Shown here piece by piece: positions 57,387 through 64,000 of a stretch of DNA of 64,000 bases. Location: the NCBI GenBank assembly GCA_039034015.1, contig JBCCBM010000017.1, positions 1-64,000 on the forward strand, given 5' to 3'. The stretch's first letter is position 1, and each line of letters begins with the position of its first letter. The notes under the pieces are model-generated. The model saw only the letters and a list, made by a program, of their open reading frames with translations. It was not told where the DNA came from and searched no databases. Source of the DNA: Acuticoccus sp039034015. GTDB taxonomy: Bacteria; Pseudomonadota; Alphaproteobacteria; Rhizobiales; Amorphaceae. Position numbers and translations under genes: made by a program.

Positions 57387-58491
57387 GGCTGCCAAACGCT
57401 TCCTAACGGCCGATGCGAAGGCGCTGGGGTTTGATGCGATTGGTTTTGCGCGCGCGGGCGATGTGGGCGCAGGCCCGGGGGCGCGGCTGGATGAAGCGCT
57501 TCACGCCGCCCACCATGGCGATATGGCCTGGCTGGAAGAGACCGCGCCCCGTCGCCGGCACCCGCGCGCCCTGTGGCCGGAGGTGAACACTGTGGTGGCG
57601 GTCGGCACGAGCTATGCGCCAGGGTTCGACCCACTGGCCGACCTTTCCCGGCGCAGCACCGGCGTCGTCTCGGTGTATGCCGCGCGGCGGGACTATCATG
57701 ATGTGCTGAAGGGGCGCTTGAAGACGCTCGGCCAGCGGTTTGTCGCGCGGTTTGGCGGCGACCTCAAAGTGTTTGTGGACACGGCGCCGGTGATGGAAAA
57801 GCCCCTTGCCGCGCTGGCGGGCCTTGGCTGGCAGGGCAAGCACACCAACCTTGTCTCCCGCGACCATGGCTCCTGGCTCTTTCTGGGTGCGCTCTTTTCC
57901 ACCCTCGCGCTGGCGCCCGATGCGCCCCACGCAGACCAGTGCGGGACGTGCCGGCGGTGCCTTGACGTTTGCCCCACCGATGCGTTCCCCGCGCCCTATC
58001 GGCTGGATGCGCGCCGCTGCCTGGCGTATTTGACAATTGAGGCCAAGCACAACATCCCGCGGGCGCTGCGGCCGGCCATGGGCAACCGCATCTTTGGGTG
58101 TGACGATTGCCTGGCGGTCTGCCCGTGGAACAAGTTTGCGAGAGTGAGCCGCGATCAGCGCCTTGCGATCAACGATCAGTTGCGCACCGCGCCGCTCGCC
58201 GACCTTGCCGCGCTCGATGATGCCGCGTTCCGGGCGCGATTTGCCGGTACCCCGGTCAAGCGGCTGGGGCGGGACCGGTTTGTGCGCAACGTTGTGGTGG
58301 CGATCGGCAACAGCGGGGAGGCCGCGCTCGCGGGCGCGCTTTGGCCGCGTCTCTCGGATGCTGCGGGCGAGGTGCGCGCAGTGGCCGTGTGGGCGCTGCG
58401 CCAACTGTTGCCGGCAGGGGCCTTGCATGCACCAAGGGCAAAATCGCTGGCGCTGGAAACGGACCCTGCCGTGCGCAAAGAGTGGGATTGA
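57367..58491 (+). CDS. queG: epoxyqueuosine reductase
   Basis: A 374-residue iron-sulfur, cobalamin-dependent enzyme that makes queuosine in tRNA by reducing epoxyqueuosine. The first cluster motif is CGTCRRCLDVCPTDA; the second is in GCDDCLAVCPWNKF. The N-terminal cobalamin-binding part includes VFVDTAPVMEKPLAALAGLG with the catalytic Asp. The C-terminal ~100 residues carry a HEAT-like repeat region that binds tRNA. The start overlaps the GST gene; its TGA overlaps the next ATG by one base. Confidence 0.95.
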   Translation: MPTSTSEAAKRFLTADAKALGFDAIGFARAGDVGAGPGARLDEALHAAHHGDMAWLEETAPRRRHPRALWPEVNTVVAVGTSYAPGFDPLADLSRRSTGVVSVYAARRDYHDVLKGRLKTLGQRFVARFGGDLKVFVDTAPVMEKPLAALAGLGWQGKHTNLVSRDHGSWLFLGALFSTLALAPDAPHADQCGTCRRCLDVCPTDAFPAPYRLDARRCLAYLTIEAKHNIPRALRPAMGNRIFGCDDCLAVCPWNKFARVSRDQRLAINDQLRTAPLADLAALDDAAFRARFAGTPVKRLGRDRFVRNVVVAIGNSGEAALAGALWPRLSDAAGEVRAVAVWALRQLLPAGALHAPRAKSLALETDPAVRKEWD

Positions 58492-59381
58492 TGGCAAACG
58501 ACATGCGCCTTGTGTGTTTGGGGTTCGGCTTTAGCGCCAAAGCGTTCATGCGCGCCGCGCGGCCGGCCTCTGTGGTGGGCACCACCCGCTCGGAGGAAAA
58601 GGCGGACGACCTGCACCAGTGGGGCGTGCGCTCGGTGGTGTGGGACGGGTCGGGCAGCGCAAGCCTTTCGGAGGCGGTGCGCGATGCGACGCACGTTTTG
58701 GTGTCGGCCGCGCCCACGGAGGCGGGCGACCCCTTTCGCCAGGCGCTGGAGCGGGATTTTTCCCGCGCGCCCAACCTTTCGTGGATCGGCTATCTCTCCA
58801 CCGTTGGCGTTTATGGCGACCACGAGGGCGCGGTGGTGGATGAGCGGGCCGCCTGCCGCGCCACGGCCGATCGCGGTGTGTGGCGCATTGGTGCCGAAGA
58901 CGAGTGGTTTGCCCTTGGCAAGCGCCTCCAGGTGCCGGTGGGGGTCTTTCGCCTCGCCGGGATTTACGGGCCGGGGCGCAATCCTCTTGTGGCGCTCTCA
59001 GAGGGGCGGGCGCGGCGCATCGTGAAGGCCGGCCAAGTGTTCAACCGCATCCATGTGGAGGACATCGCCCGGGTTTTGCTTGCCGCGGTTGCTGCGCCCC
59101 AGGCGCGTTATTACAATGTGGCCGATGATGAACCCGCCCCGCCCCAGGATGTGGTGACGTATGCCGCCAGCCTGATGGGCGTTGCGCCGCCGGAGGAAAT
59201 CGCGTTCGAGACGGCGGCGCTCAGCCCCATGGCGCGCTCGTTCTATGGCGAGGTGAAGCGCATCTCCAACGCGCGGATCAAAGGGGAGCTTGGGGTGAGG
59301 CTCCACTATCCGACGTATCGCGAAGGTCTTTCTGCATTGTGGGACACGGGTGCGTGGCGGGGCACGGTGAGCCCCTCTTGA
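58491..59381 (+). CDS. NAD-dependent epimerase-like (YeeZ-type) protein
   Basis: A 296-residue extended-SDR-like protein. The N-terminal loop is RLVCLGFGFSAKAFMRAA, an altered GxGxxG. Further segments are IGYLSTVGVYGDHEGAVVDE, VFRLAGIYGPGRNPLVALSE and FNRIHVEDIARVLLAAVAAP. These fit the YeeZ family, which lacks a proven reaction. It follows queG directly and converges on the GGDEF-EAL gene with a 76-bp overlap. Confidence 0.87.
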   Translation: MANDMRLVCLGFGFSAKAFMRAARPASVVGTTRSEEKADDLHQWGVRSVVWDGSGSASLSEAVRDATHVLVSAAPTEAGDPFRQALERDFSRAPNLSWIGYLSTVGVYGDHEGAVVDERAACRATADRGVWRIGAEDEWFALGKRLQVPVGVFRLAGIYGPGRNPLVALSEGRARRIVKAGQVFNRIHVEDIARVLLAAVAAPQARYYNVADDEPAPPQDVVTYAASLMGVAPPEEIAFETAALSPMARSFYGEVKRISNARIKGELGVRLHYPTYREGLSALWDTGAWRGTVSPS

Positions 59382-61645
59382 GGCACGTTGCGCGCGGCGG
59401 GCGCCAGGGTGATGCGGCCCTTCGGCGTGTCAAAATGGTGCCCCTGGAAGATGGTGCAGCCGAGCGCCTTGAGGCGCGTAAAGGTGTCTTCCTTCTCGAT
59501 GCCGCTTGCCATCGCGTCCATGCCAAGGTGGCGGGCGGTGTCAATCATGGCGCGCATCATGGGTTCTGTGCGCGCTGCTGACGTGCCAGTGAGTTCGCGC
59601 ACGAGGGAGCCGTCGATCTTCACGGCGGAGAGCGGCAGCGCGGCAATCATGCGCACGGATGAAAAGCCGGTGCCAAAATCGTCAAGCACGAGGCGCACGC
59701 CAAGGTCGGCCATGGCGCGGAGCGCCGCCAGCGCCGGCTCTCCGCTGCGCAGCGCAAAGCTCTCGCTGACTTCAAGCGCGATGCGGTCCGGCGACAGGTT
59801 GAGCCCCAGGATGTGTTGGCGCAAACGGTCGGCAAGGTTGCGGTTGCTGAGCGTGCGGGCGGAAATGTTGATCGACAGGACCGGCGGATCACCGGGGAGG
59901 GTGCTGGCCACTTCCGCATACTGTTCCAGCGCGCGGTCAAGCACCAGAAAGTCGATCCGATCGATGAGCTGCTGTTCTTCCGCCAGCGCCAAAAAGTCGT
60001 TGGGGCGCACCAGTTGGCCCGACCGGCGGCGCCGCCAGCGCACAAATGCCTCCACCCCCACGGGGGCGCCGCGGTCGGTGCCGTACTGGTTTTGGAACAC
60101 CACCTCAAACGCGCCACGCTCCACCGCCTCGCGCAACTCAAACTCCATGACGCGCCGGGCGTCAGTGGTTTCCAAGAGCTTTTGGTCAAAATGGTGGACT
60201 TGGCCGCCGCCGCCGCGCTTGGCCTTGTAAAGGGCAAGGTCGGCGTAGTGGGCAAGGGTGGCGGCCTCGTCCGTGTCCTGGGGGATGCGGCTTGTGCCAA
60301 CGCTCGCGCTGATGGAGTGGAACTGATCTTCCACCACAAAAGGCGTCTCGATGGCCTCGATGATGGCGCGGGGGACCACGTCGCGATTTTCACCCGGGGC
60401 GGCGCGGTAGAGGACGGCAAACTCATCCCCGCCCATGCGAAAGAGGGTGGCATCGTCGGGCAAGAGTTTGTTGAGCCGGGCCACGATCTGGCACAGTAGA
60501 CTGTCGCCGGCCGCGTGGCCGAAGAGGTCGTTGACGGGCTTGAACCGGTCAAGGTCGATGGCGCAGAGGACGACCGGGGTTTCTTCTTCGGCCGTGCCTT
60601 CACTCTCGCGCAAGGTCTGTGAGAAGGCGGCTCGGTTGCGCGCGCCGGTCAGCGGGTCGTGGAGCGCGAGGTGGCGGATTTTCTGCTCTGCGGCCACGCG
60701 GTCGGTGATGTCGACGAAGATTGCAATGTCGTCGGTCTCTTCCGCATCGGGGCTTGCAAAAAGGTCCATCGCGGTGAGCCGCCGCGCTTTTTTCACAAGC
60801 ACATGCCGCTCGGCCGCCTCAAACCGGCAGTGGACCTCCGTCTCTCCATGCCGCGCGCCCAGATGAGCAATGAGCGCGCCGAACCCAGTGAGGGAGGCGC
60901 CCTCGATCGCAAAGGTGAGCGCAGCGTCCGACAGCTCGTCCGCCGAGCCGACGCCCATCATGCCGAGCAGCGCCTCGTTGACGAAGGTGACCTCGCCGGA
61001 GTGCGGGTCGGTCTGGCAAATGCCCACCGGCGCGTTGGCGGCAAGGGTCGTAAAGCGGGCAATCTCCGCCTCCAGCTTGCCTTTGATCTCGTGGTAGTCG
61101 GTGACGGGGACGCCAATGCCAACCCGGGTGCCTGACGACGTGCGCACCTTGGTGACGCGAAACCACTGGCCGCTGCGGTACTTTCGATCTTCGGGTGTGC
61201 CGTCGGCGCGCTGTTCGATGTCGAGCCGGTCTTGCAGCGCGGCGGCCTCGGCCTCGCCGGTGAGCGAGGGGTCAAGGCCTGCCCGGGCAATCTCACGATA
61301 GTGGGTGCCGGGGACGAGAGTTTCGGGGTCGATGCCCACAAGGGTTTTGTACGCGCGATTGCAGATCAACAATCGATCGTGGGCGTCGAGCACCTTGATG
61401 GGGCAGTTGGTGGCGTCAAACGCCTCCTCCACCATGGCAAGGCGCTTTGCGATCCGGTGCCCGACGATGGCGAGGATCGCAACGCTGAAGAGGGGGAGCG
61501 CCTTGGCCCACGGGCCCGGCACATCGGTGAAGGCGATCAGCGGCAGCGGCGCGAGCGCCATCACAAGGGCGATGACCATGAGGATGATCATAGCCCGACG
61601 GGAGAAGACGCCCTGGGCGGCTCTGGTCCAAATCCGTGGCTTCAC
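59306..61645 (-). CDS. PAS-GGDEF-EAL protein with intact GGDEF
   Basis: A 779-residue membrane signalling protein. Two N-terminal hydrophobic segments (about residues 18-38 and 48-65) are followed by two PAS domains (around PIKVLDAHDRLLICNRAY and APVGICQTDPHSGEVTFVNE). The GGDEF domain begins HDPLTGARNRAAFSQTL and has a complete active site, FRMGGDEFAVLYRA. The EAL domain is altered: EAFVRW for EALxR, FQNQYG for YQP, and EVSES for ExTE. It keeps DDFGTGFSS, VKIDGSLV and the GIE Glu. It is therefore a likely diguanylate cyclase with reduced or regulatory EAL activity. It is the reverse case of the 14660-16861 protein. Confidence 0.92.
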   Translation of the reverse strand: MKPRIWTRAAQGVFSRRAMIILMVIALVMALAPLPLIAFTDVPGPWAKALPLFSVAILAIVGHRIAKRLAMVEEAFDATNCPIKVLDAHDRLLICNRAYKTLVGIDPETLVPGTHYREIARAGLDPSLTGEAEAAALQDRLDIEQRADGTPEDRKYRSGQWFRVTKVRTSSGTRVGIGVPVTDYHEIKGKLEAEIARFTTLAANAPVGICQTDPHSGEVTFVNEALLGMMGVGSADELSDAALTFAIEGASLTGFGALIAHLGARHGETEVHCRFEAAERHVLVKKARRLTAMDLFASPDAEETDDIAIFVDITDRVAAEQKIRHLALHDPLTGARNRAAFSQTLRESEGTAEEETPVVLCAIDLDRFKPVNDLFGHAAGDSLLCQIVARLNKLLPDDATLFRMGGDEFAVLYRAAPGENRDVVPRAIIEAIETPFVVEDQFHSISASVGTSRIPQDTDEAATLAHYADLALYKAKRGGGGQVHHFDQKLLETTDARRVMEFELREAVERGAFEVVFQNQYGTDRGAPVGVEAFVRWRRRRSGQLVRPNDFLALAEEQQLIDRIDFLVLDRALEQYAEVASTLPGDPPVLSINISARTLSNRNLADRLRQHILGLNLSPDRIALEVSESFALRSGEPALAALRAMADLGVRLVLDDFGTGFSSVRMIAALPLSAVKIDGSLVRELTGTSAARTEPMMRAMIDTARHLGMDAMASGIEKEDTFTRLKALGCTIFQGHHFDTPKGRITLAPAARNVPQEGLTVPRHAPVSHNAERPSRYVG

Positions 61646-61955
61646 GTTCGACGCCCCGCACTACTGTCACACACCGATGCCTTAGGCCTGCCGGAAAATT
61701 CGCGCCAGAGTTGAGCAAAATTGTGGCAAGATCGGGGCAAGCCCAGGCGTCTCCCCCACCAAAAATGCCCCAAATTCCGCGGCTGGTTGGGTTCTTGCGA
61801 TCGACGCAATTGCAGCGATGCTTTTGGAATTGCCGTTCAACACAAGGGGGTTTGATCCATGTGTGAAGGTAAGCCGGCCGTTTGTTCAGCCAGCGTTCAG
61901 CACGGTGCGGTGGGCAGGTTGCCGGGGGTTCCGAACTGCGCGCAAAAGTTGTAAT
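61646..61955. other. spacer upstream of the GGDEF-EAL gene, one possible small gene inside
   Basis: About 310 bp with comparatively AT-rich patches. It should contain the promoter of the GGDEF-EAL gene. The right third holds the small reading frame listed separately. Nothing else is visible. Confidence 0.5.
61859..61954 (+). CDS. possible 31-residue small protein
   Basis: An ATG with a good ribosome site (AAGGGGG, 8 bases upstream) opens a 31-codon frame ending in TAA at 61952-61954. It begins MCEGKPAVCSASVQHG and has three cysteines. I do not recognise it. It lies tail to tail with the DoxX-like gene, ending one base before that gene's stop. Support is only the ribosome site and the position; a chance frame is possible. 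Confidence 0.3.
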   Translation: MCEGKPAVCSASVQHGAVGRLPGVPNCAQKL

Positions 61956-62336
61956 TTAGCGTGAGGCCCACAGGATGAGCGCAACGAGCGGGGCTTGAAG
62001 GACAACGCGCAGCCAAAGCGCCCACTCGGGAAAGCCGCGGTGGAGCGCAGGGTCGAGGGCCATGGCAATGTTGGCCGGCAACACGGCGAGCGCATAGAGC
62101 GCAAGGGCGACGCCGGCCGCTTTGCGCCACCGGGCCGTGAGGAGCGCTGCGGCAAGGAGAAGCTCCACCGCGCCCGTTGCCCACACAATTGCGCCGGGCG
62201 CGGGCAGCCACGCAATCAGCGCCGCAAAGTCGGCCGTGTGCGTAAAATGGAAGACGCCCGCCGCCGCAAAGAGCGCGGCGAGCAAAAGGCGGGCGACACG
62301 CTTGGCCGCCACATCCGGGTCAGCTGGCGATGGCAT
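61956..62336 (-). CDS. DoxX-like small membrane protein
   Basis: A 126-residue inner-membrane protein with four hydrophobic segments, the DoxX/DoxD-like layout: LLLAALFAAAGVFHFTHTAD, then AIVWATGAVELLLAAALLTA, then KAAGVALALYALAVLPANIA, and a last segment near the C-terminus. The FHF and GAVELLLA segments are typical. Function unknown; relatives are linked to redox or oxidative stress. The ATG at 62336 overlaps the leuA stop by 17 bp, so it may be cotranscribed with leuA. Confidence 0.82.
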   Translation of the reverse strand: MPSPADPDVAAKRVARLLLAALFAAAGVFHFTHTADFAALIAWLPAPGAIVWATGAVELLLAAALLTARWRKAAGVALALYALAVLPANIAMALDPALHRGFPEWALWLRVVLQAPLVALILWASR

Positions 62337-63855
62337 CGCCCTGGGCGTGGAGGCGCCGGCGGGCCGACAGCTTGTTGACCGCGGCCACATAGGCCTTGGC
62401 GCTTGCCACAAGGGTGTCAACGTCGGCGCCGCGGCCGGATTCTATGCGGCCCTCATGCTCGAGCCGCACCGAGACCTCGGCCTGCGCGTCCGTCCCCTCG
62501 GTCACCGCGTGCACCTGATAAAGGGAGAGCTTTGCCTCGTGGGGCATGATCTTTTTCACCGCGTTGAAGACCGCATCCACCGGGCCAGAGCCCGTCGCTT
62601 CCTCGGTGGTGTGCTTGCCCTCCACATCCATCACCAGGATTGCCTTTTGCGGCCCGCCCGTGCCGGCAATCACGGTGAGCGACATCACCCGCGCCCGCTC
62701 GGAGCCTTCTGTGATGTGGTCTTCAAGCAGCGCTTCAATATCTTCATCGTAAACGTGCTTTTTGCGGTCGGCGAGGTCTTTGAAGCGGCGGAACGCCTCC
62801 TGCAGCGCGTTGTCGCCCAGGGTAAAGCCGAGCTCTTCCAGCTTTTGGCGGAACGCGTGGCGGCCCGAATGCTTGCCCATGACGAGCGATGTGGCGCGCA
62901 CGCCCACATCCTCCGGCCGCATGATCTCATAGGTTTCGGCGTGTTTGAGCATCCCGTCCTGGTGGATGCCGCTTTCGTGGGCAAACGCGTTCTTGCCGAC
63001 AATGGCTTTGTTGTATTGCACCTGAAAGCCGGAGGCGACGGCCACCAGCTTTGAGGCGCGGGTCAGCTGCGTCGTGTCGATCCCCGTGGTGAAAGGGATC
63101 GCGTCGGAGCGCGTTTTGAGCGCCATCACGATCTCTTCCAGCGCCGCGTTCCCCGCCCGCTCGCCAAGACCGTTGATGGTGCACTCAATCTGCCGCGCGC
63201 CACCCTCGACGCCGGCCAGGGAGTTGGCGACCGCAAGGCCAAGATCGTCATGGGTGTGGGTGGAGAAGGTGACGGTGTCGGCCCCCGGGACGGCCTTCAT
63301 GGCCTCAAACATGGCGCGATATTCACCGGGCGTTGCGTAGCCGACGGTGTCGGGCAAGTTGATGGTGGTGGCGCCATTCTCAATCGCGGCCGCAACGCAG
63401 CGGGCCAAATCATCCAGCGGCGTGCGGGTGGCGTCCATCGCCGACCATTCCACATCGTCCACCCGGCTTTTGGCTTGGGCGACGGTGCGCTCGATGATTT
63501 CCAGCACCTCGTCCAAGCTCTTTTTCATCTGGTGTTCCAGATGGATCGGCGAGGTGGACACGAACGTGTGGATGCGCGGGTGTTTGGCGTGGGCCACCGC
63601 CTGTGCCGCGCGGTCAATGTCAGCCGGGATCGCGCGCGCAAGGCCTGCAACGGTTGCCCGTTCAACCTTTTTGGCAATTTCGGAGACGGCTTCAAAATCG
63701 CCCTCTGAGGCGATGGGGAAGCCGGCCTCGATGATGTCGACGCCCATTTCGTCGAGCGTCAGCGCGATCGCGCGCTTTTCATCAAGGGTCATGGAGGCGC
63801 CGGGCGATTGCTCGCCGTCACGCAGGGTCGTGTCGAAAATTTTGACGGGTGTCAT
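62320..63855 (-). CDS. leuA: 2-isopropylmalate synthase
   Basis: A 511-residue enzyme for the first committed step of leucine synthesis, joining acetyl-CoA and 2-oxoisovalerate. The catalytic TIM barrel starts VKIFDTTLRDGEQSPGASMT, with the metal-binding HTHDDLGLAVANSLAG and GLGERAGNAALEEIV. ESGIHQDGMLKHAETYEIM marks the linker. The C-terminal LeuA regulatory domain (about residues 390-511) binds leucine for feedback inhibition. The ATG at 63855 has AAGGA upstream. The in-frame extension to 63969 passes through the leader stem-loop and is rejected. Its leader suggests control by attenuation. Confidence 0.95.
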   Translation of the reverse strand: MTPVKIFDTTLRDGEQSPGASMTLDEKRAIALTLDEMGVDIIEAGFPIASEGDFEAVSEIAKKVERATVAGLARAIPADIDRAAQAVAHAKHPRIHTFVSTSPIHLEHQMKKSLDEVLEIIERTVAQAKSRVDDVEWSAMDATRTPLDDLARCVAAAIENGATTINLPDTVGYATPGEYRAMFEAMKAVPGADTVTFSTHTHDDLGLAVANSLAGVEGGARQIECTINGLGERAGNAALEEIVMALKTRSDAIPFTTGIDTTQLTRASKLVAVASGFQVQYNKAIVGKNAFAHESGIHQDGMLKHAETYEIMRPEDVGVRATSLVMGKHSGRHAFRQKLEELGFTLGDNALQEAFRRFKDLADRKKHVYDEDIEALLEDHITEGSERARVMSLTVIAGTGGPQKAILVMDVEGKHTTEEATGSGPVDAVFNAVKKIMPHEAKLSLYQVHAVTEGTDAQAEVSVRLEHEGRIESGRGADVDTLVASAKAYVAAVNKLSARRRLHAQGDAIAS

Positions 63856-63898
63856 CGATGATGTCCTTACCACGCGTTTTCGCTTTCTTTCGCAAGAT

Positions 63899-63941
63899 CC
63901 CCTGAGCGGGCGCCCCGGTTGGGACGTCCGACGCTCAGGGG
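63899..63941 (-). promoter_or_regulatory. leuA leader stem-loop
   Basis: On the minus strand, CCCCTGAGCG pairs perfectly with CGCTCAGGGG (10 bp). The loop holds a second stem, CGTCCC with GGGGCG around AACC. The 5' arm contains the stop codon of the leucine-rich leader peptide, so a ribosome stalled on Leu codons would change the folding. No T-run follows, so the mechanism may be Rho-dependent or act on translation. Confidence 0.6.
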
Positions 63942-64000
63942 CTGGTAAGGAGCGCGCCGGCGCCGGCAAGGAGCGCGCGAAGGCGTGCCCTGTCGGGCAG
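63935..64000 (-). CDS. leucine-rich leader peptide upstream of leuA (5' end outside the window)
   Basis: A minus-strand frame entering from the window edge encodes LPDRARLRALLAGAGALLTS, then Pro and stop. Six of its 21 visible residues are Leu, including two Leu-Leu pairs near the stop. It ends inside the leuA leader stem-loop, 79 bp before the leuA ATG. This is the layout of an amino-acid attenuator. The start codon lies beyond the window. Confidence 0.55.
   Translation of the reverse strand: MPDRARLRALLAGAGALLTSP

Overview
This window reads as a chromosomal segment of a GC-rich alphaproteobacterium of the order Hyphomicrobiales (Rhizobiales). The best evidence is the minus-strand run chvI-chvG-hprK-EIIA(Man type)-HPr at 16.9-20.4 kb. 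Supporting evidence is the pyk/DUF1036/DUF2312/DUF1244 neighbourhood, an NDUFA9-like gene tail to tail with uppP, and housekeeping genes (gyrB, pyk, leuA, queG). Genes are very tightly packed. Many same-strand neighbours share stop/start codons (ATGA, GTGA, TTGA), and several convergent pairs overlap by 4 to 140 bp. I see no prophage, insertion sequence, rRNA or CRISPR array. There is one tRNA, tRNA-Leu(CAG).

Layout. 0-6.7 kb: cell-wall proteins (DUF882/M15-like protein, YcbB-type L,D-transpeptidase), then an operon of M3 oligopeptidase, HODM-type haem protein (DUF3445) and SDR, then DUF1244. 6.9-16.9 kb: gyrB, a HipA-like kinase-fold protein overlapping pyk, DUF1036, a 0.7 kb gene-free stretch, DUF2312, an acyl-CoA synthetase and an EAL protein with a broken GGDEF site. 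16.9-20.4 kb: the regulatory PTS and ChvG/ChvI two-component system. 20.5-24.5 kb: HugZ-like and ExoD-like proteins, then a three-gene molybdenum-cofactor maturation operon (split XdhC plus a MoeA/MobA-type fusion). 24.6-26.7 kb: a secreted, extremely acidic Ala/Asp repeat protein with a PRC-barrel-like C-terminus.

27.6-40.0 kb is the most distinctive region, a divergent carbohydrate-catabolism island. Leftward run a split transketolase (two subunits), an FGGY kinase, a SorC-type regulator, an SDR and a tripartite tricarboxylate transporter (tctCBA). Rightward run a ribose-type ABC importer (permease, binding protein, ATPase) and a second SDR. The inferred logic is: import a polyol or sugar, oxidise it to a ketose (SDR), phosphorylate it (FGGY), and cleave it by transketolase. 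The short divergent promoter region carries two related AT-rich boxes that could be operators of the SorC regulator.

40.1-46.6 kb: an RND efflux pair (adaptor, permease) convergent with an OmpR-type two-component pair. 46.6-54.6 kb: 40-bp tandem repeats, a small secreted protein, a TRAP transporter (dctPQM), a VOC protein, an MFS transporter, an ICL/PEP-mutase family enzyme, a YcaQ-type DNA glycosylase, then a second array of the same 40-bp repeats touching tRNA-Leu. 54.7-64 kb: NDUFA9-like protein, UppP, GST, QueG, an epimerase-like protein, a GGDEF-EAL protein with an intact GGDEF site, a DoxX-like protein and leuA. The leuA leader contains a leucine-rich leader peptide, cut by the window edge, followed by a strong stem-loop, consistent with attenuation.

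All assignments are from reading translated sequence and motifs; no database search was possible.
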